Of a DNA stretch of 64,000 nt, positions 31,870-43,148 are shown in pieces; positions within the stretch are counted from its first letter, which is position 1, and each line of letters starts with the position of its first letter. Source of the stretch: Elymus sibiricus (Eukaryota; Streptophyta; Magnoliopsida; Poales; Poaceae); the NCBI GenBank assembly GCA_039707655.1, contig CM077666.1, positions 281,965,166-282,029,165 of the forward strand, written 5' to 3'. Below the pieces are notes generated by a model. The model saw only the letters and a list, made by a program, of their open reading frames with translations, searched no databases and had not been told where the DNA came from. The translations under genes were made by a program, and so were the position numbers.

Positions 31870-32176
31870 TGTAGACAACCTATAATTCTGTAACTCTAAA
31901 AAATCTGAAAAATTAGGGAAACCTCAAAATTTTGTATAGAAATACTTTGTAAAAATTTCAGATAATTATCACTCTCCAATAAAAAATTGAAAATTCATGT
32001 ACTGGAGTCAAAAGTTTCTGTTTTGTTTCAGCAACGATTCCACTCATCTTGTGAGTCATCCCAAAGACTTTACTTGACACAAACACTTATTTAAACACAA
32101 AAGCATAATCATTACAGAGGCAATAATCATTTTATTAAAAGTAAACATAAATAAATGATAACTATTGGGTTGTCTC
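31870..32176 (-). mobile_element. Gypsy element A, fourth fragment
   Basis: Resumes A after the CACTA. It aligns with element C at about 58500-58805 (AAAAATCTGAA, CAAAAGTTTCTGTTTTG, GAGTCATCCCAAAG) and ends GGGTTGTCTC at the chromovirus TSD. It continues at 51191. Confidence 0.8.
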
Positions 32177-35100
32177 TGTGATGCCCCCAGTCTGAACCGT
32201 ACGCTAAACAATCACGCAATGCGTACGATCCGGATCAGGGACTCACTAATCAATATCACAACACAACATAAGACACAAATCCAAAGTCATACAGCTTCAT
32301 ATTACAAGCCAGGGGCCTCGAGGGCTCGAATACAAAGCTCGACGAGCATAAGTCAGCGAAAGCAAATGATATCTGAGTACAGACATAAGTTAAACAAGTT
32401 TTGCCTTAAGAAGGCTAGCACAAACATAAGATAGCAACGGATCAAAGAGGCGAGGCCTCCTGCCTGGGAACCTCCTAACTACTCCTGGACGTCGGAGAAG
32501 TCCACGTCGTAGTAGGCGCCATCCTCCTGGTGGTGGCCTCCGACGGGGTAGTAGTAGTCGTCACCTCCAGTGTACTCCAACTCCTGGGCTCCAACGTCTG
32601 ATCACAGCAACGTATCGAGGGGGAAAGAGAAATGCAAAGCAGCGTGAGTACTCATCCAAAGTACTCGCAAGACTGACATCAGATCTATGCTAGTATGCAC
32701 CAGTATCAAAGGAATGGGGCTATATCTTTGGACTAGACTGCAGAAATGCCAGAAGAGGGAAGAAGGCCTAGTCCAATCGAAGACTAGCATCTTCAGCGTC
32801 TTGCAGCATAAGACGAGAGTAGAATGGCATCACATACATATAGTCATATTAATTGTAACAATTTTATTAAATAACACGCCCAGAGATCCTTCCTCGACTC
32901 CCTGCGAGGAAGCAATCCTGGAGCCACAATTCATTTACTTGATTAATGATTATAGTTGTAGTAGGTTTAGAGTACAACTCTAAATTGTCCTATTACCGTG
33001 GACATGGCTATTCGAATAGTTGTTCTTACCTGCAAGGGTGCACCGCATTTCCAACACGCCTGATCACCTCTGGACGGACACACTTTCTTGGGTCATGCCC
33101 GGCCTCGGGATAGCAGCACGTCGTCGCCCCACCTAGACTCAACGAAGAGGCCAGCCCGCCGGTCTACTCCTAAGCGCGCAGGTTCGTGGGCCCACTTGAC
33201 CTTGCACTCCTGCACGATGCGTACGCGGCCGGAAACAGTCCTAGCATGCCTTAACGCAAGCGCCATGCGTTCCAGACCAATCCGGCGCGCGCCGCTCCAT
33301 TGCTGACGTCCGAAGAGCTTCGGCTGATACAACGACGCTGAGTACCCATAACTTCTCCCATGCGATGGTTTGGTGCGTTAAAGGTCTAAACCGACCAAGT
33401 GGATCAAATACTCAAACCATTAGCATTTTATTAATGCGGGGCAAGCTCGAACATATTGCAGTCCGTCGCCCCGCCAAGAACACTCGAGTGCCTTCCGGCG
33501 CACTCCACCAATATCTCACGGGTACCCTTGGGGCCGACCCGTTTATCACATCTTCCCGTAACCAGGTCATAGTAACTGTGTGTCTATACACCAAGTGGAT
33601 ACCCGAGGAATCACCCTCGATGAGTCCCCACTCGAGGTAAGTGTATGACAAGAGTCGATATCGGTAAGGGTAAGGAGGAATCACCCTTGATGACCATAAC
33701 CGATAACTACGCTACAGAATTAGCACCGGAAGTGCTAAGCGAGGTATCACCCTCGGCACTCGGTAGTAGCTCTGCAGTGCCATACTAAAGGGGTGTGTAG
33801 TGATGTGTCGGTAACGGCTTGTCAGTCATGACGACTGAGTCTTCTGTCTTCAAGTCCTCGGTGTCGTCGATGAAAGCGGGGACAACTGGACTAAGGGGTC
33901 TCAGGGGTTCATTGCTCCACCTAGACTAAGCAGTTGGTATGATAGCAGGTAAGTAGCAGTTCATCAAAAACAGGCTATGCCTCAGATATAGGAGCTAGCT
34001 AATACGAAAGCAAAATCTAATGCAAGAACAATAGGGAGAGAGATGGGTGTTATCGGAATGCTCAAGGGGGTTTTGCTTGCCTTGCTGCTCTGCGGCAAAA
34101 GGCTGGTCGTCGGGGACGTAGTCGATCACAGCAACAGCGTCAGCCTCGGAGTCTACCGAAGAGAAGAGGGGGAAGAAACAATAAATACTAAGCACATAGA
34201 TGCAACATGATGCATGACATGACAATACGCATGGCTAGCGGTGTTTACGGCCTATCTAGGTGCAATAGCCAATTTAGAGATTTAATTGGGATTATTTTAT
34301 CAGGGTCGTGCACTATTCACCTAACCGAAACAGGCAAAAAGTTGAATGTTCAGCTAGCTAGGGGCATGTGACAGATGAATGGATGGCACCATTGCATTCC
34401 TTGGATTTTTCTGATCAAGTTTCATATATAAATTATTTTCATCTGAGCTACAGATTATTTTATATGATTTTTCAAAGTTTTAATCAATTTCTGCAATTAT
34501 TTTTATTAATTAAATCAACATTATCCAGAACATTATCCAGAATAGTGAATGCTGATGTGAGTATGACATCAGCATTGCATCAGCAGGACAGTGGGTCCCA
34601 CCTGTCATAGAGACAGAGGCATTTCGGTTTATTAGAATTATTTAAACAGAGTTAATTAGTCGATGGGCCCCACATGTCAGTGAAGGATTAGCAGTTTAAT
34701 TAACCAGATTAATCTAAAACCTAATTAGTTAGTTTAATTTAGTGGGGGTCCCACCTGTCATAGGCACAGGGGGCTGGGGGCCCCACTGTCAGTGGCATAG
34801 GGCTGACCAGTCTGCTCGTTGACTGGGTCAACCCAGTCAACGGTGACCGCGGGGCCCACTGGCAGGGTCACTGACAGTGGCCCCGGCCTGGCCATGTCGG
34901 CGCCGGCGACCGGAGTGGCGCCGGCGAGTGCCGGACGCGTCCGCAAACTCCGGCGAGCTCGAAAATCGCCCACAGGCGATCATTTGGCAAGCGGCCGGTG
35001 GCGTTCGAACGGGCGGTGAGCGTCGCGTCCATTCCTAGCACTAGCACGAGCGGAGGTCGTCGGTAGCAAGCGTAGGGTCGACGGCGGCAGGCAAGCTCTC

Positions 35101-36267
35101 GGGCGCCGATGGCAGGGGGCAAACGGGGGCGAAAGCGACCGATCTAGCGTGCGGGATCGTAGCAGGGAACGCCCCAGAGCGTGCCTATAGCACGCATGGG
35201 CTGCCAGGGGCACGCACAGTGCGAGCACATCGTCAAAGGCGGACGGCAGAGCTCGGACACGGGGGGAGCTAGCTACGGTGACCTATTCGCACGGGGAAAA
35301 GGATGAGAGGGAGGCTGAGCTCACTGGGCGCCTGTAGATGTGCTCAAATGGGCTCGGGGGAGGCGTGGTGAAGCGAATCGTCTGCGTCGAGCTTCCTGTC
35401 CCGAGGTTGAAGACGACGCAGCGACGGCGATGCAGGGGCGCAGGAGGAAGGGCTCGTGGTCAAGGGGGACGAGGGGGTCGAGGCGGAGCCCGTGGACATC
35501 TCAGCGGGGCTCGGGGGAGGCTGTGGCCGCGAGCTTAGCGGAGGCCGAACATGGCGGCGCTCGGGTGCGGTGGAGCTAAGGGAGGAGAGGGGGGAAATGG
35601 AGCTAGGGTTCGTCCAGGGAGGTGCGGGCGTTGCCCTTATCCCGTCCACGCACGCAGATGAAAAATATCTGGCCGAGAGAGGCCCCGGGCGCGCGTGCTT
35701 GCTCTCTGTTCGACAGCGAGAGGGAGAGAGAGTGCGGGCGAGAGGTGGGGGACGACGGGCGTTAGTGGGCTGGGCCAGGCACTGTAGTCTACAGGCCAAG
35801 TGCACAGGGGCATTTCTTATTTCTTTTTCTTTTTCTTTTTCCCACAGTTTCTGTTCTAATTTATTTCAGCCACAGTTCCCTTTTGCAAAAATGCTAGACA
35901 TGGCCCAACAATTAAGTTGCAATATTACATGGTCCCATAAAAGGTTTGATAATTTTTTGTAACTGTTTGCATTTTTAATTTGAATTTAATTGCTTTTCAA
36001 ATTACTTTTGGCTTCTGTTTTATTTGGTGGGGTCCACACCAGTAACTTAGTGATGTTGTTTTCGTCAACAATATTCATCTTGGATTATCCCACAAGTTTG
36101 GAACATTTTTGTTTCACTGTTTGAGGATTTAATTTTGTCACTTGATTTCAATAGGCATTTTGAGTTGGAATTTTGAATTGGATCTGAACTTCAATTTGAT
36201 CACATTCCACTTAGCAAAATGCACTGATCATGGGGTTCACAGTGCACATTACATAGGGGGTGCTACA
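32177..36267 (-). repeat. 3' LTR of the chromovirus
   Basis: 4091 bp, from TGTGATGCCCCC to GGGTGCTACA. It contains a GC-rich part (34800-35800) with overlapping long ORFs on both strands, and TTTCT repeats near 35820. It matches the 5' LTR after the 1.1-kb insertion there is removed. Confidence 0.92.
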
Positions 36268-36283
36268 ACTCTCCTCTACTAAC
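36268..36283 (-). other. Polypurine tract of the chromovirus
   Basis: On the minus strand AGTAGAGGAGAGT directly precedes the 3' LTR (TGTAGCACC). Confidence 0.75.
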
Positions 36284-36303
36284 AAGAACTCTCGTCCCGA
36301 GAA

Positions 36304-36810
36304 TTAAGCAGTCGGAGTGAAAAGCTCGGGGTATTCTTCGCGAAGATGATCCTCGCGTTCCCAAGTAGCTTCATCTTCTGAATGGTTCGACCACTGAACC
36401 TTAAGAAACTTGATGGTCTTCTGACGAGTCTGGCGTTCCGTTTCATCAAGGATGCGGATTGGACGCTCCTGTTAGGAAAGGTCGTCTCGCAGATCCAGCT
36501 CCTCATAATCCACAGCTCGTTGCGGATCCTTGAAGCACCGACGCAATTGAGAGACATGGAAGACATCATGTAGATGAGAGAATTGCGGTGGCATTTCCAA
36601 CTTGTAGGCCACATTACTGCGCCTTTCAAGAACGGTGAAAGGACCAATATATCGAGGAGCCAGCTTGCCCTTGATTCCAAAGCGGTGGGTACCTCTCAAT
36701 GGCGTGACTCGAAGATAAGCCTTTTCGCCAGGTTGATAGACCATATCCTTGTGATGACGGTCATACTGACTCTTCTGACGAGACTGAGCAGTCTTAAGAT
36801 TCTCTCGCAC
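36304..36810 (-). pseudogene. Integrase C-terminus and chromodomain, interrupted by stops
   Basis: After the TAA at 36820-36822 the same frame continues as an integrase C-terminal region (36475-36810; motifs Y-D-R-H-H, L-R-V-T-P, K-L-A-P-R-Y-I-G-P-F, D-V-F-H-V-S-Q-L). A second TAA at 36472-36474 follows. Past it the frame encodes a chromodomain of about 45 residues (I-R-I-L-D, F-L-K-V-Q-W, E-A-T-W-E) and ends at TAA 36304-36306. In chromoviruses this domain guides integration to heterochromatin. Both stops lie in otherwise conserved sequence. Confidence 0.85.
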
Positions 36811-36819
36811 AATTTGAAC

Positions 36820-38799
36820 TTATTCTTCTACTTGTTGAATGATGTCCGGACCAACGATTGCACGTTCCCCAGTTTCTGACCAATTCAGAGGGGTTCGACA
36901 TTTACGTCCATACAACACTTCAAAAGGAGCCATCTTCAAGCTAGCTTGATTGCTATTGTTGTAAGAGAACTCAGCAAACGGAAGAGATTCTTCCCATTTC
37001 TTGCCGAACGAGATAACACAAGCATGGAGCATGTCCTCGAGAACTTGATTAACTCTTTCAACTTGACCCTGAGATTGAGGGTGAAAAGCAGTGCTGAATT
37101 TCAAATGAGTTCCCATAGCTTCTTGGAAACTTTCCCAGAATCTTGAAGTGAACAAACTGCCACGGTCCGAACTGATAACCAGTGGAATTCCGTGAAGTGA
37201 AACAATTCTGGCCATGTAGAGAGTTGCCAGTTGACTAGCAGTGATTGTTTCTTTGACAGGTAGGAAATGTGCAACTTTGGAGAGCCTGTCGATGACGACA
37301 AGAATAGCATCATTACCTTTCTGTGACCTGGGTAAACCAGTAATGAAATCCATTTCAACATGATCCCATTTCCATTCAGGAATAGTAATAGGTTGCAGAA
37401 TTCCAGCAGGCTTCTGATGTTCTGCCTTGGTGCGACGGCAAATGTCACATTCAGCAACATAGCAAGCAATATCTTGCTTCATGTTAGACCACCAAAATCT
37501 CCGATGAAGGTCTTGGTACATCTTGGTACTACCAGGGTGAATAGACAACGGAGTGTCATGTGCTTCCTTCAGGACCTCCTGAGTCATATCATGGTTTTTC
37601 CTTTTACTCGGTACCACTAGGCGGTTCTTGAAGTACAAAGCGCCATCTTCAGCAACAGAGAAAGGTGAGGGTTTTCCTTCTACGAGATCGAATTTAATCT
37701 TCTCGACTTCTTTGTCAAACTTCTGGATCCACTTGATGTCGTCCACAAGGTCTGGTTTACCGACCAGGGTATTAAGAGAACCCTGAGGAACAACGTGGAG
37801 GTTCATTTTGTAGGGCCCTTCAGGAGGAGGGGCGAGATAACCTTGAGGGACAATATGGATGTTCAGCTTGCGAAATTCTTCTTGCAAGAGGGGGTGAACC
37901 TTATGAACCTGAAGGTAGTTGCTGTAAGACTTGCGGCTCAAAGGATCAGCCACTACATTAGCCTTGCCTGGGGTATAAGAAATACCCACATCATAATCTG
38001 CTACATGCTCCATCCATCTCTGCTGACGGAGATTCAGATCTGGTTGAGTAAACAAGTACTTCAAGCTTTGGTGATCGGTGTAGATCTCGCAACGATTACC
38101 AAGTATGTAATGTCGCCAATTCAATAGAGCATAAACCACAGCGGCTAACTCAAGATCATGAACTGGATAGTTCTCTTCATGAGGACGCAGTTGTCTTGAG
38201 GCATAAGCTACAACTCTGTTCTCTTGCATTACGACACAGCCTAATCCTTGACGTGAAGCGTCACAATAAATGACAAAGTCTTTGCGAGAATCCGGTGGAG
38301 CAAGCACTGGTGCTGAAGTAAGCTTGTCCTCGAGAGTCTGGAAACTTTCCTGACATTTGTCTATCCATTCAAACTTAACACCTTTGTGGAGCAGATCGGT
38401 CAGGGGCTTTGCAATCTTGGAGAAGTTCTCAACAAAGCGACGGCAATAGCTGGCAAGTCCGAGAAAACTTCTGACTTGCTTAACATTCTTTGGGGGAGTC
38501 CAATCAAGAATAGATTGAACTCGTTCAGGGTTGACGGCAATACCATCCTTGGAGATCACATGACCAAGGTAAGTCACTACATTCAGCCAGAACTCACACT
38601 TGGAGAACTTTGCATATAGTTGATGTTCTCGAAGCCTTTCGAGCGCAAGTCGAAGATGTTCGGCATGTTCTTGTTCATTTTTGGAATATATCAGTATGTC
38701 ATCCAGATATACCACGACAAACTTGTCGAGATAATCCATGAAGATATAGTTCATTAATCGAGAGAAGGTTGCTGGTGCATTTGTTAAGCCAAAAGACAT
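36820..38799 (-). pseudogene. pol: Chromovirus Pol: RT C-terminal part, RNase H, integrase
   Basis: 659 codons, open, starting at an internal Met inside RT; the frame is open a further 24 codons upstream to TAG 38872. RT has Y-L-D-D at residues 31-34. RNase H shows Y-C-D-A-S, E-L-A-A-V and Y-T-D-H-Q-S. Integrase has the HHCC zinc domain (H-P-G-S-T-K...C-D-I-C) and the catalytic triad in M-D-F-I-T-G-L, S-S-D-R-G-S and Q-V-E-R-V. All listed catalytic residues are present, so decay is by stops and insertion, not by loss of active sites. TAA 36820-36822 ends it. Confidence 0.92.
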
Positions 38800-38871
38800 G
38801 ACGGTGTACTCGTAAGAACCATAGCGAGTAACAAATGCTGTCTTTGGAATGTCTTCTTCTCGAACACGGAT

Positions 38872-38882
38872 CTAATGATAAC
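38872..38882 (-). pseudogene. RT fragment at the right of the junction, with TAG
   Basis: The conserved RT motif G-Y-H is split here by the nested element: G-Y is at 42706 and H follows at 38880. The next codon is TAG (38872-38874) where the family has Gln. Confidence 0.8.
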
Positions 38883-39854
38883 TGTCGGAAACGACACCTG
38901 TGGGATCACGAGATCCCTTATGATTCGGCGGGGAGGAGGATTGCGCAAAGAGCGGATCGAAGGGATCAACACGCGAAGGATTTTTACCCAGGTTCGGGCC
39001 GCACGGGTGCATAAAACCCTACTCCTGCTTGATTGTATTATGTGTGTTCTAGGTCTAGTTCTTGGAGCGCTACAGTAACTTGCAGCTACACATGCAGAAC
39101 GGGGCCTAAAAAATCCGATCCCCCTGTAGCGATGCCTTGGGCCTCCTTTTATATCATCGAAGGGGTCACCAACAGTGGCAGCACAGGGTACATGAGGTGG
39201 AAAGCATCTACAGTGCTTATCATACCTACTTCTGACGGCCTGGGACAAGAACATTTAATGCTCCATTGAGGTGTCCCTTAGCGTCTTGGGGACGGAAAAA
39301 GGGGCCGTCCCATCAGCCCCGCTTAACCCCACCGCCGCTAATGCCATGACACGCATCCAGGAGGACAAACCCCGTCTGACAAGCTGGTCGCTGCACTGGA
39401 GCGGTGGCAAGGTGGCGGGATCTTGCCGAGTGCGAGTCTTGCCAGGGCTCGACGGGCCTGCCCGGCAAGATCTTGCCGGGCGCCCAGCCTTCGGTCGCCT
39501 CTCTTCTGACTGTTGACTCGAATGCCTTCTTGATAGTCTTGTGCTTGTTCCCAGTTGTCCCCCGGCAAGCATCTTGTCGGGAGTCCAACATCGGGTCTTC
39601 TCGGTGACCTGCCTGGAGGTCTTCTCCCAGGAAGGCTCGCTTCCCGGAAATTTTATCTTGATCTTGATCTTGCCGGCCTTGGAGCTTGCCGATGATGCGT
39701 AGACCTGTTCCCGGCAAGTAATCCTTGCCGGAAACCTGGGTCCTAGATGTGCTGTGAGGAGATTTCTTCTCTCCCATGCCCTTCCCGTCTGGAGGCTGCA
39801 ACTTGCCGGTGCGTGTCCAGGGGTAATGGACACCCCCTATTCATTACACCGACA
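38883..39854 (-). repeat. 3' LTR of the small LTR element
   Basis: 972 bp. The inside contains many CTTGCCGG/CCGGCAAG motifs (39430-39800). ORFs on both strands here are repeat-derived and not supported. Confidence 0.92.
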
Positions 39855-41733
39855 GGAGCCCCCGGGCCTGGGCCGGACAAGCATGCACAGTGTTTGTCTG
39901 GGCTAGGCCCAAAAACATGCACTGGTACACGCGCGGCAAGAAGTAACCATCACTCATAACTCTTTAACTGCATGCTGATGATGACGCAAGAGAGCTTGCG
40001 GTTTGCCAGGCCTTGGGCTTGCCGGCGGCGTGGGCAGGCAGAGCAGGACGGCAGCAGGAGTCGTGTGCCCGAAAGGGAGTGCCACACCGTGCGATGAAGA
40101 GCCAACTCCCGAGCCTTCCCCATAAAGGGTACTGCGGGTGCGGTGCTCGATTCATACAGCCATCCCTGTTGTCGCCGCCGTCTACTCTGAATGCCTCACT
40201 GCCATCTTGCCGGCCTCCAGCGCGGCGTCCTTGGCTTTCTCGGTGGCCATTGCTGCAAAGGCGCATGTAGAGAAATAATTAATCTTAGTCAAGCCAATCT
40301 TGATGTATGCAAGACATATTTCTCTATGCTGAATGAATGTTTGCTCCTCTCTTGATTAATTCCGTCCTTGCATATATCTTATATCCTACTCTGTCTGGAA
40401 ACCTTGCCGGTGCGCACGTTTGCCGCGAGCGCTACATGCGGGTATTTAGCAGCCTGCTAGAAACGCCGCCGCCGGCAAGGCGACTTGCCGGGTCAGAACG
40501 CAGCTACTAAGCCTGCCGAGCGGACTCAAGGCAAAACTAGAGCGTGAGCTCACCACGAGAAGGTTCCTTCGCATGCAGATTAATGTACAAGGACGAAAAA
40601 TCAATCACGACGACCCATGCTTGCCGGAAAGCTTTCCGGTGCGCACGCTCCAGTTGGCAGCGCTTGGAGGAACGGATCCTTAGCAGCTTGCCGGGAACGC
40701 CACCTCCCGAAAAGGTTTACCTTCCCGGTGTCTGTGCAGCCGCCTAAGTTGTCGAGCGGACTCGAGACAACTAGGGGCGCTATTGGCTCCGGGAAGGCTC
40801 CTTTGCGTGTAGGTGTGAGGAGCAAGTGAGGACAGCAAAAGAAATGCAAAGTTTTGTAACTTAGCTTTTCCTGCTGTTCATCCCGCATAGTGAGGCCGCG
40901 CTCGTGGTGATGACCGGCAGCTCTCTAGAAGGTTACTCTCTAGGGCGCGGCCAGCCCCCGAGCCCGCCTTCCACGCGTATTCCTGCAACACTGATTGGAC
41001 ATGTAATGCCACGACAGCGTTTAAGCACAACAAGTTAATTAGCTTCTGGGCTATGATTAAATTGTTGTAATCTTGACTTCTGTCGAATATTCCCTTGCTT
41101 GCCGGAACACTTTCCGGTGCGCACGATCCAGTCAGCATCGCTTTGAGGAACAGGTCCTTAGCGGCTTGCCGGGAACGCCGCCTCCCGAAAATGTTTACCT
41201 TCCCAGCTTTAGTGCAGCTGCTCACATCGCCGAGCGGACTCGAGGCGACTAGGAGCGCAACTAGCCCCGGGGAGGCTCCTCCGCATACGGGTTTACACAA
41301 ATATCCGAAAATAAAACTCATCGAGCCTTTTCCTTGAACAGTCGCACTTTTGTACAATGAATCCCTACGCTTGCTGGAATACTCTCCGAATGCGCACGTT
41401 CTAGTCGATGGCGCTTAGGATCGGGTCCTGTCTAGCAGCCTATCGAGAACGCCGCCTCTTCAGGAGCTTAACGCTCTAGAGACAACCGCAGCTGCATCTG
41501 TGTTGTTGGGCGGACCCAGAACAACCAGGAGCGCAAAGTGTTTCTAGAGCGCTCCCTCGCGCACAGGTTGTACAAAACTACCATCAAGGATAAGGCTACG
41601 CAACAAAAAGCAATCAAAGCTTTAGGACTTAGCTTTCTGTAAGTAGAGCGAAGTCGCCATCGACGATGAAGCTGACGCGCTGACCGCTAGATCAGGTTCG
41701 CGCAACCTTTCCCCCTACCTGGCGCGCCAAAGA
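39855..41733 (-). other. Internal region of the small LTR element with four hairpin-bearing repeats
   Basis: No retroviral domain. Four diverged units of about 200 bp start near 40386, 40611, 41089 and 41361. Each carries a CCGGNNCGCACG-like start, a GAACGCC(A/G)CC core, and then a short hairpin with loop CGGA on the plus strand (40514-40533, 40743-40775, 41227-41248, 41502-41525), followed by AGGAGCGC-like sequence. On the element's own RNA strand the loop reads UCCG. The left 0.5 kb (39855-40380) includes a PPT-like GGGGGCTCC on the minus strand. Confidence 0.75.
41712..41730 (-). other. PBS of the small LTR element
   Basis: Minus strand TTGGCGCGCCAGGTAGGG, three bases from the right LTR. 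I cannot assign the tRNA with certainty; the same motif is at 53856-53874 on the plus strand. Confidence 0.75.
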
Positions 41734-42705
41734 TGTCGGAAACGACACCTATGGGATCGCGAGATCCCTTACGATTCGGCGGGGAGGAGGATTGCGCAAA
41801 GAGCGGATCGAAGGGATCAATACGCGAGGGATTTTTACCCAGGTTCGGGCCGCATGGGTGCGTAAAACCCTACTCCTGCTTGATTGTATTATGTGTGTTC
41901 TAGGTCTAGTTCTTGGAGCGCTACAGTAACTAGCAGCTACACATGCAGAACGGGGCCTAAAAAATCCGATCCCCCTGTAGCGATGCCTTGGGCCTCCTTT
42001 TATATCATCGAAGGGGTCACCAACAGTGGCAGCACAGGGTACATGAGGTGGAAAGCATCTACAGTGCTTATCATACCTACTTCTGACGGCCTGGGACAAG
42101 AACACTTAATGCTCTGTTGAGGTGTCCCTTAGCGTCTTGGGGACGGAAAAAGGGGCCGTCCCATCAGCCCCGCTTAACCCCACCGCCGCTAATGCCATGA
42201 CACGCATCCAGGAGGACAAACCCCGTCTGACAAGCTGGTCGCTGCACTGGAGCGGTGGCAAGGTGGCGGGATCTTGCCGAGTGCGAGTCTTGCCGGGGCT
42301 CGACGGGCCTGCCCGGCAAGATCTTGCCGGGCGCCCAGCCTTCGGTCGCCTGTCTTCTGACTGTTGACTCGAATGCCTTCTTGATAGTCTTGTGCTTGTT
42401 CCCAGTTGTCCCCCAGCAAGCATCTTGTCGGGAGTCCAACATCGGGTCTTCTCGGTGACCTGCCTGGAGGTCTTCTCCCAGGAAGGCTCGCTTCCCGGAA
42501 ATTTTATCTTGATCTTGATCTTGCCGGCCTTGGAGCTTGCCGATGATGCGTAGACCTCTTCCCGGCAAGTAATCCTTGCCGGAAACCTGGGTCCTAGATG
42601 TGCTGTGAGGAGATTTCTTCTCTCCCATGCCCTTCCCGCCTGGAGGCTGCAACTTGCCGGTGCGTGTCCAGGGGTAATGGACACCCCCTGTTCATTACAC
42701 CGACA
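41734..42705 (-). repeat. 5' LTR of the small LTR element
   Basis: 972 bp, same length as its partner with no indels noticed; about 17 substitutions, mostly transitions. Confidence 0.92.
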
Positions 42706-43139
42706 ATAACCCAACCTCAAGTCGAGTTTAGAGAACACCGATGATCCAGCAAGCTGATCATACAAATCATTGATCCGAGGAAGCGGATACTTGTCCTGGA
42801 TTGTTGCTTGGTTAATTGGCCGGTAGTCTTGAACTAATCTGTTAGTACCATCCTTCTTCTTAACAAAGAGAGAAGGTGCTCCCCAGGCTGAGGAACTCGG
42901 ACGGATAAAACCTTTGCGAAGCGATTTGTCAATTTCTTCCTTAAGCTCAAGAAGTTCATGAGGTGCATTTTATATGGCCGCTTAGCAATAGGGGTGGTGC
43001 CTGGTTTCAAGTCGATGACGAACTCGACAGCCCTAGCAGGGGGAATGCCTGGTAGCTCTTCTGGAAATACATCTTGAAAGTCTCGAACTACTGGAATGCT
43101 TTCAATCCCCTCGAGAGGTGATGCATTCAATGCGTTCAT
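42706..43139 (-). pseudogene. Chromovirus RT N-terminal part
   Basis: It follows the TAG at 43149 in the same frame: F-P-E-E-L-P-G-I-P-P and A-K-R-P-Y at the RT entry. A one-base loss near 42967 shifts the frame. The new frame holds the rest of RT motifs 1-2 ([21 protein letters not shown]) down to the nested insertion. So this part needs two breaks to be explained: a stop and a frameshift. Confidence 0.85.
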
Positions 43140-43148
43140 CTCATGAAT

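Larger units (their letters stand above)
38883..42705 (-). mobile_element. Small non-autonomous LTR retrotransposon
   Basis: 3823 bp, TSD ATAAC (38878-38882 and 42706-42710), LTRs of 972 bp with TGTCGG...CCGACA ends. The PBS next to the right LTR shows it is minus-strand. The internal 1.88 kb has no gag or pol, only GC-rich repeated units with hairpins. The LTRs differ at about 17 of 972 sites by eye (~1.7%), so it is younger than the Copia and Gypsy insertions. It uses the same PBS type as fragment B (53856-53874), suggesting a related autonomous helper. Confidence 0.93.

Noticed and set aside
39255..39833. Long minus-strand ORFs (192 and 162 codons) in the small LTR element, repeated at 42106-42765
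   Set aside because: They lie in the LTR, overlap each other in two frames and owe their openness to CTTGCCGG repeats; no domain.
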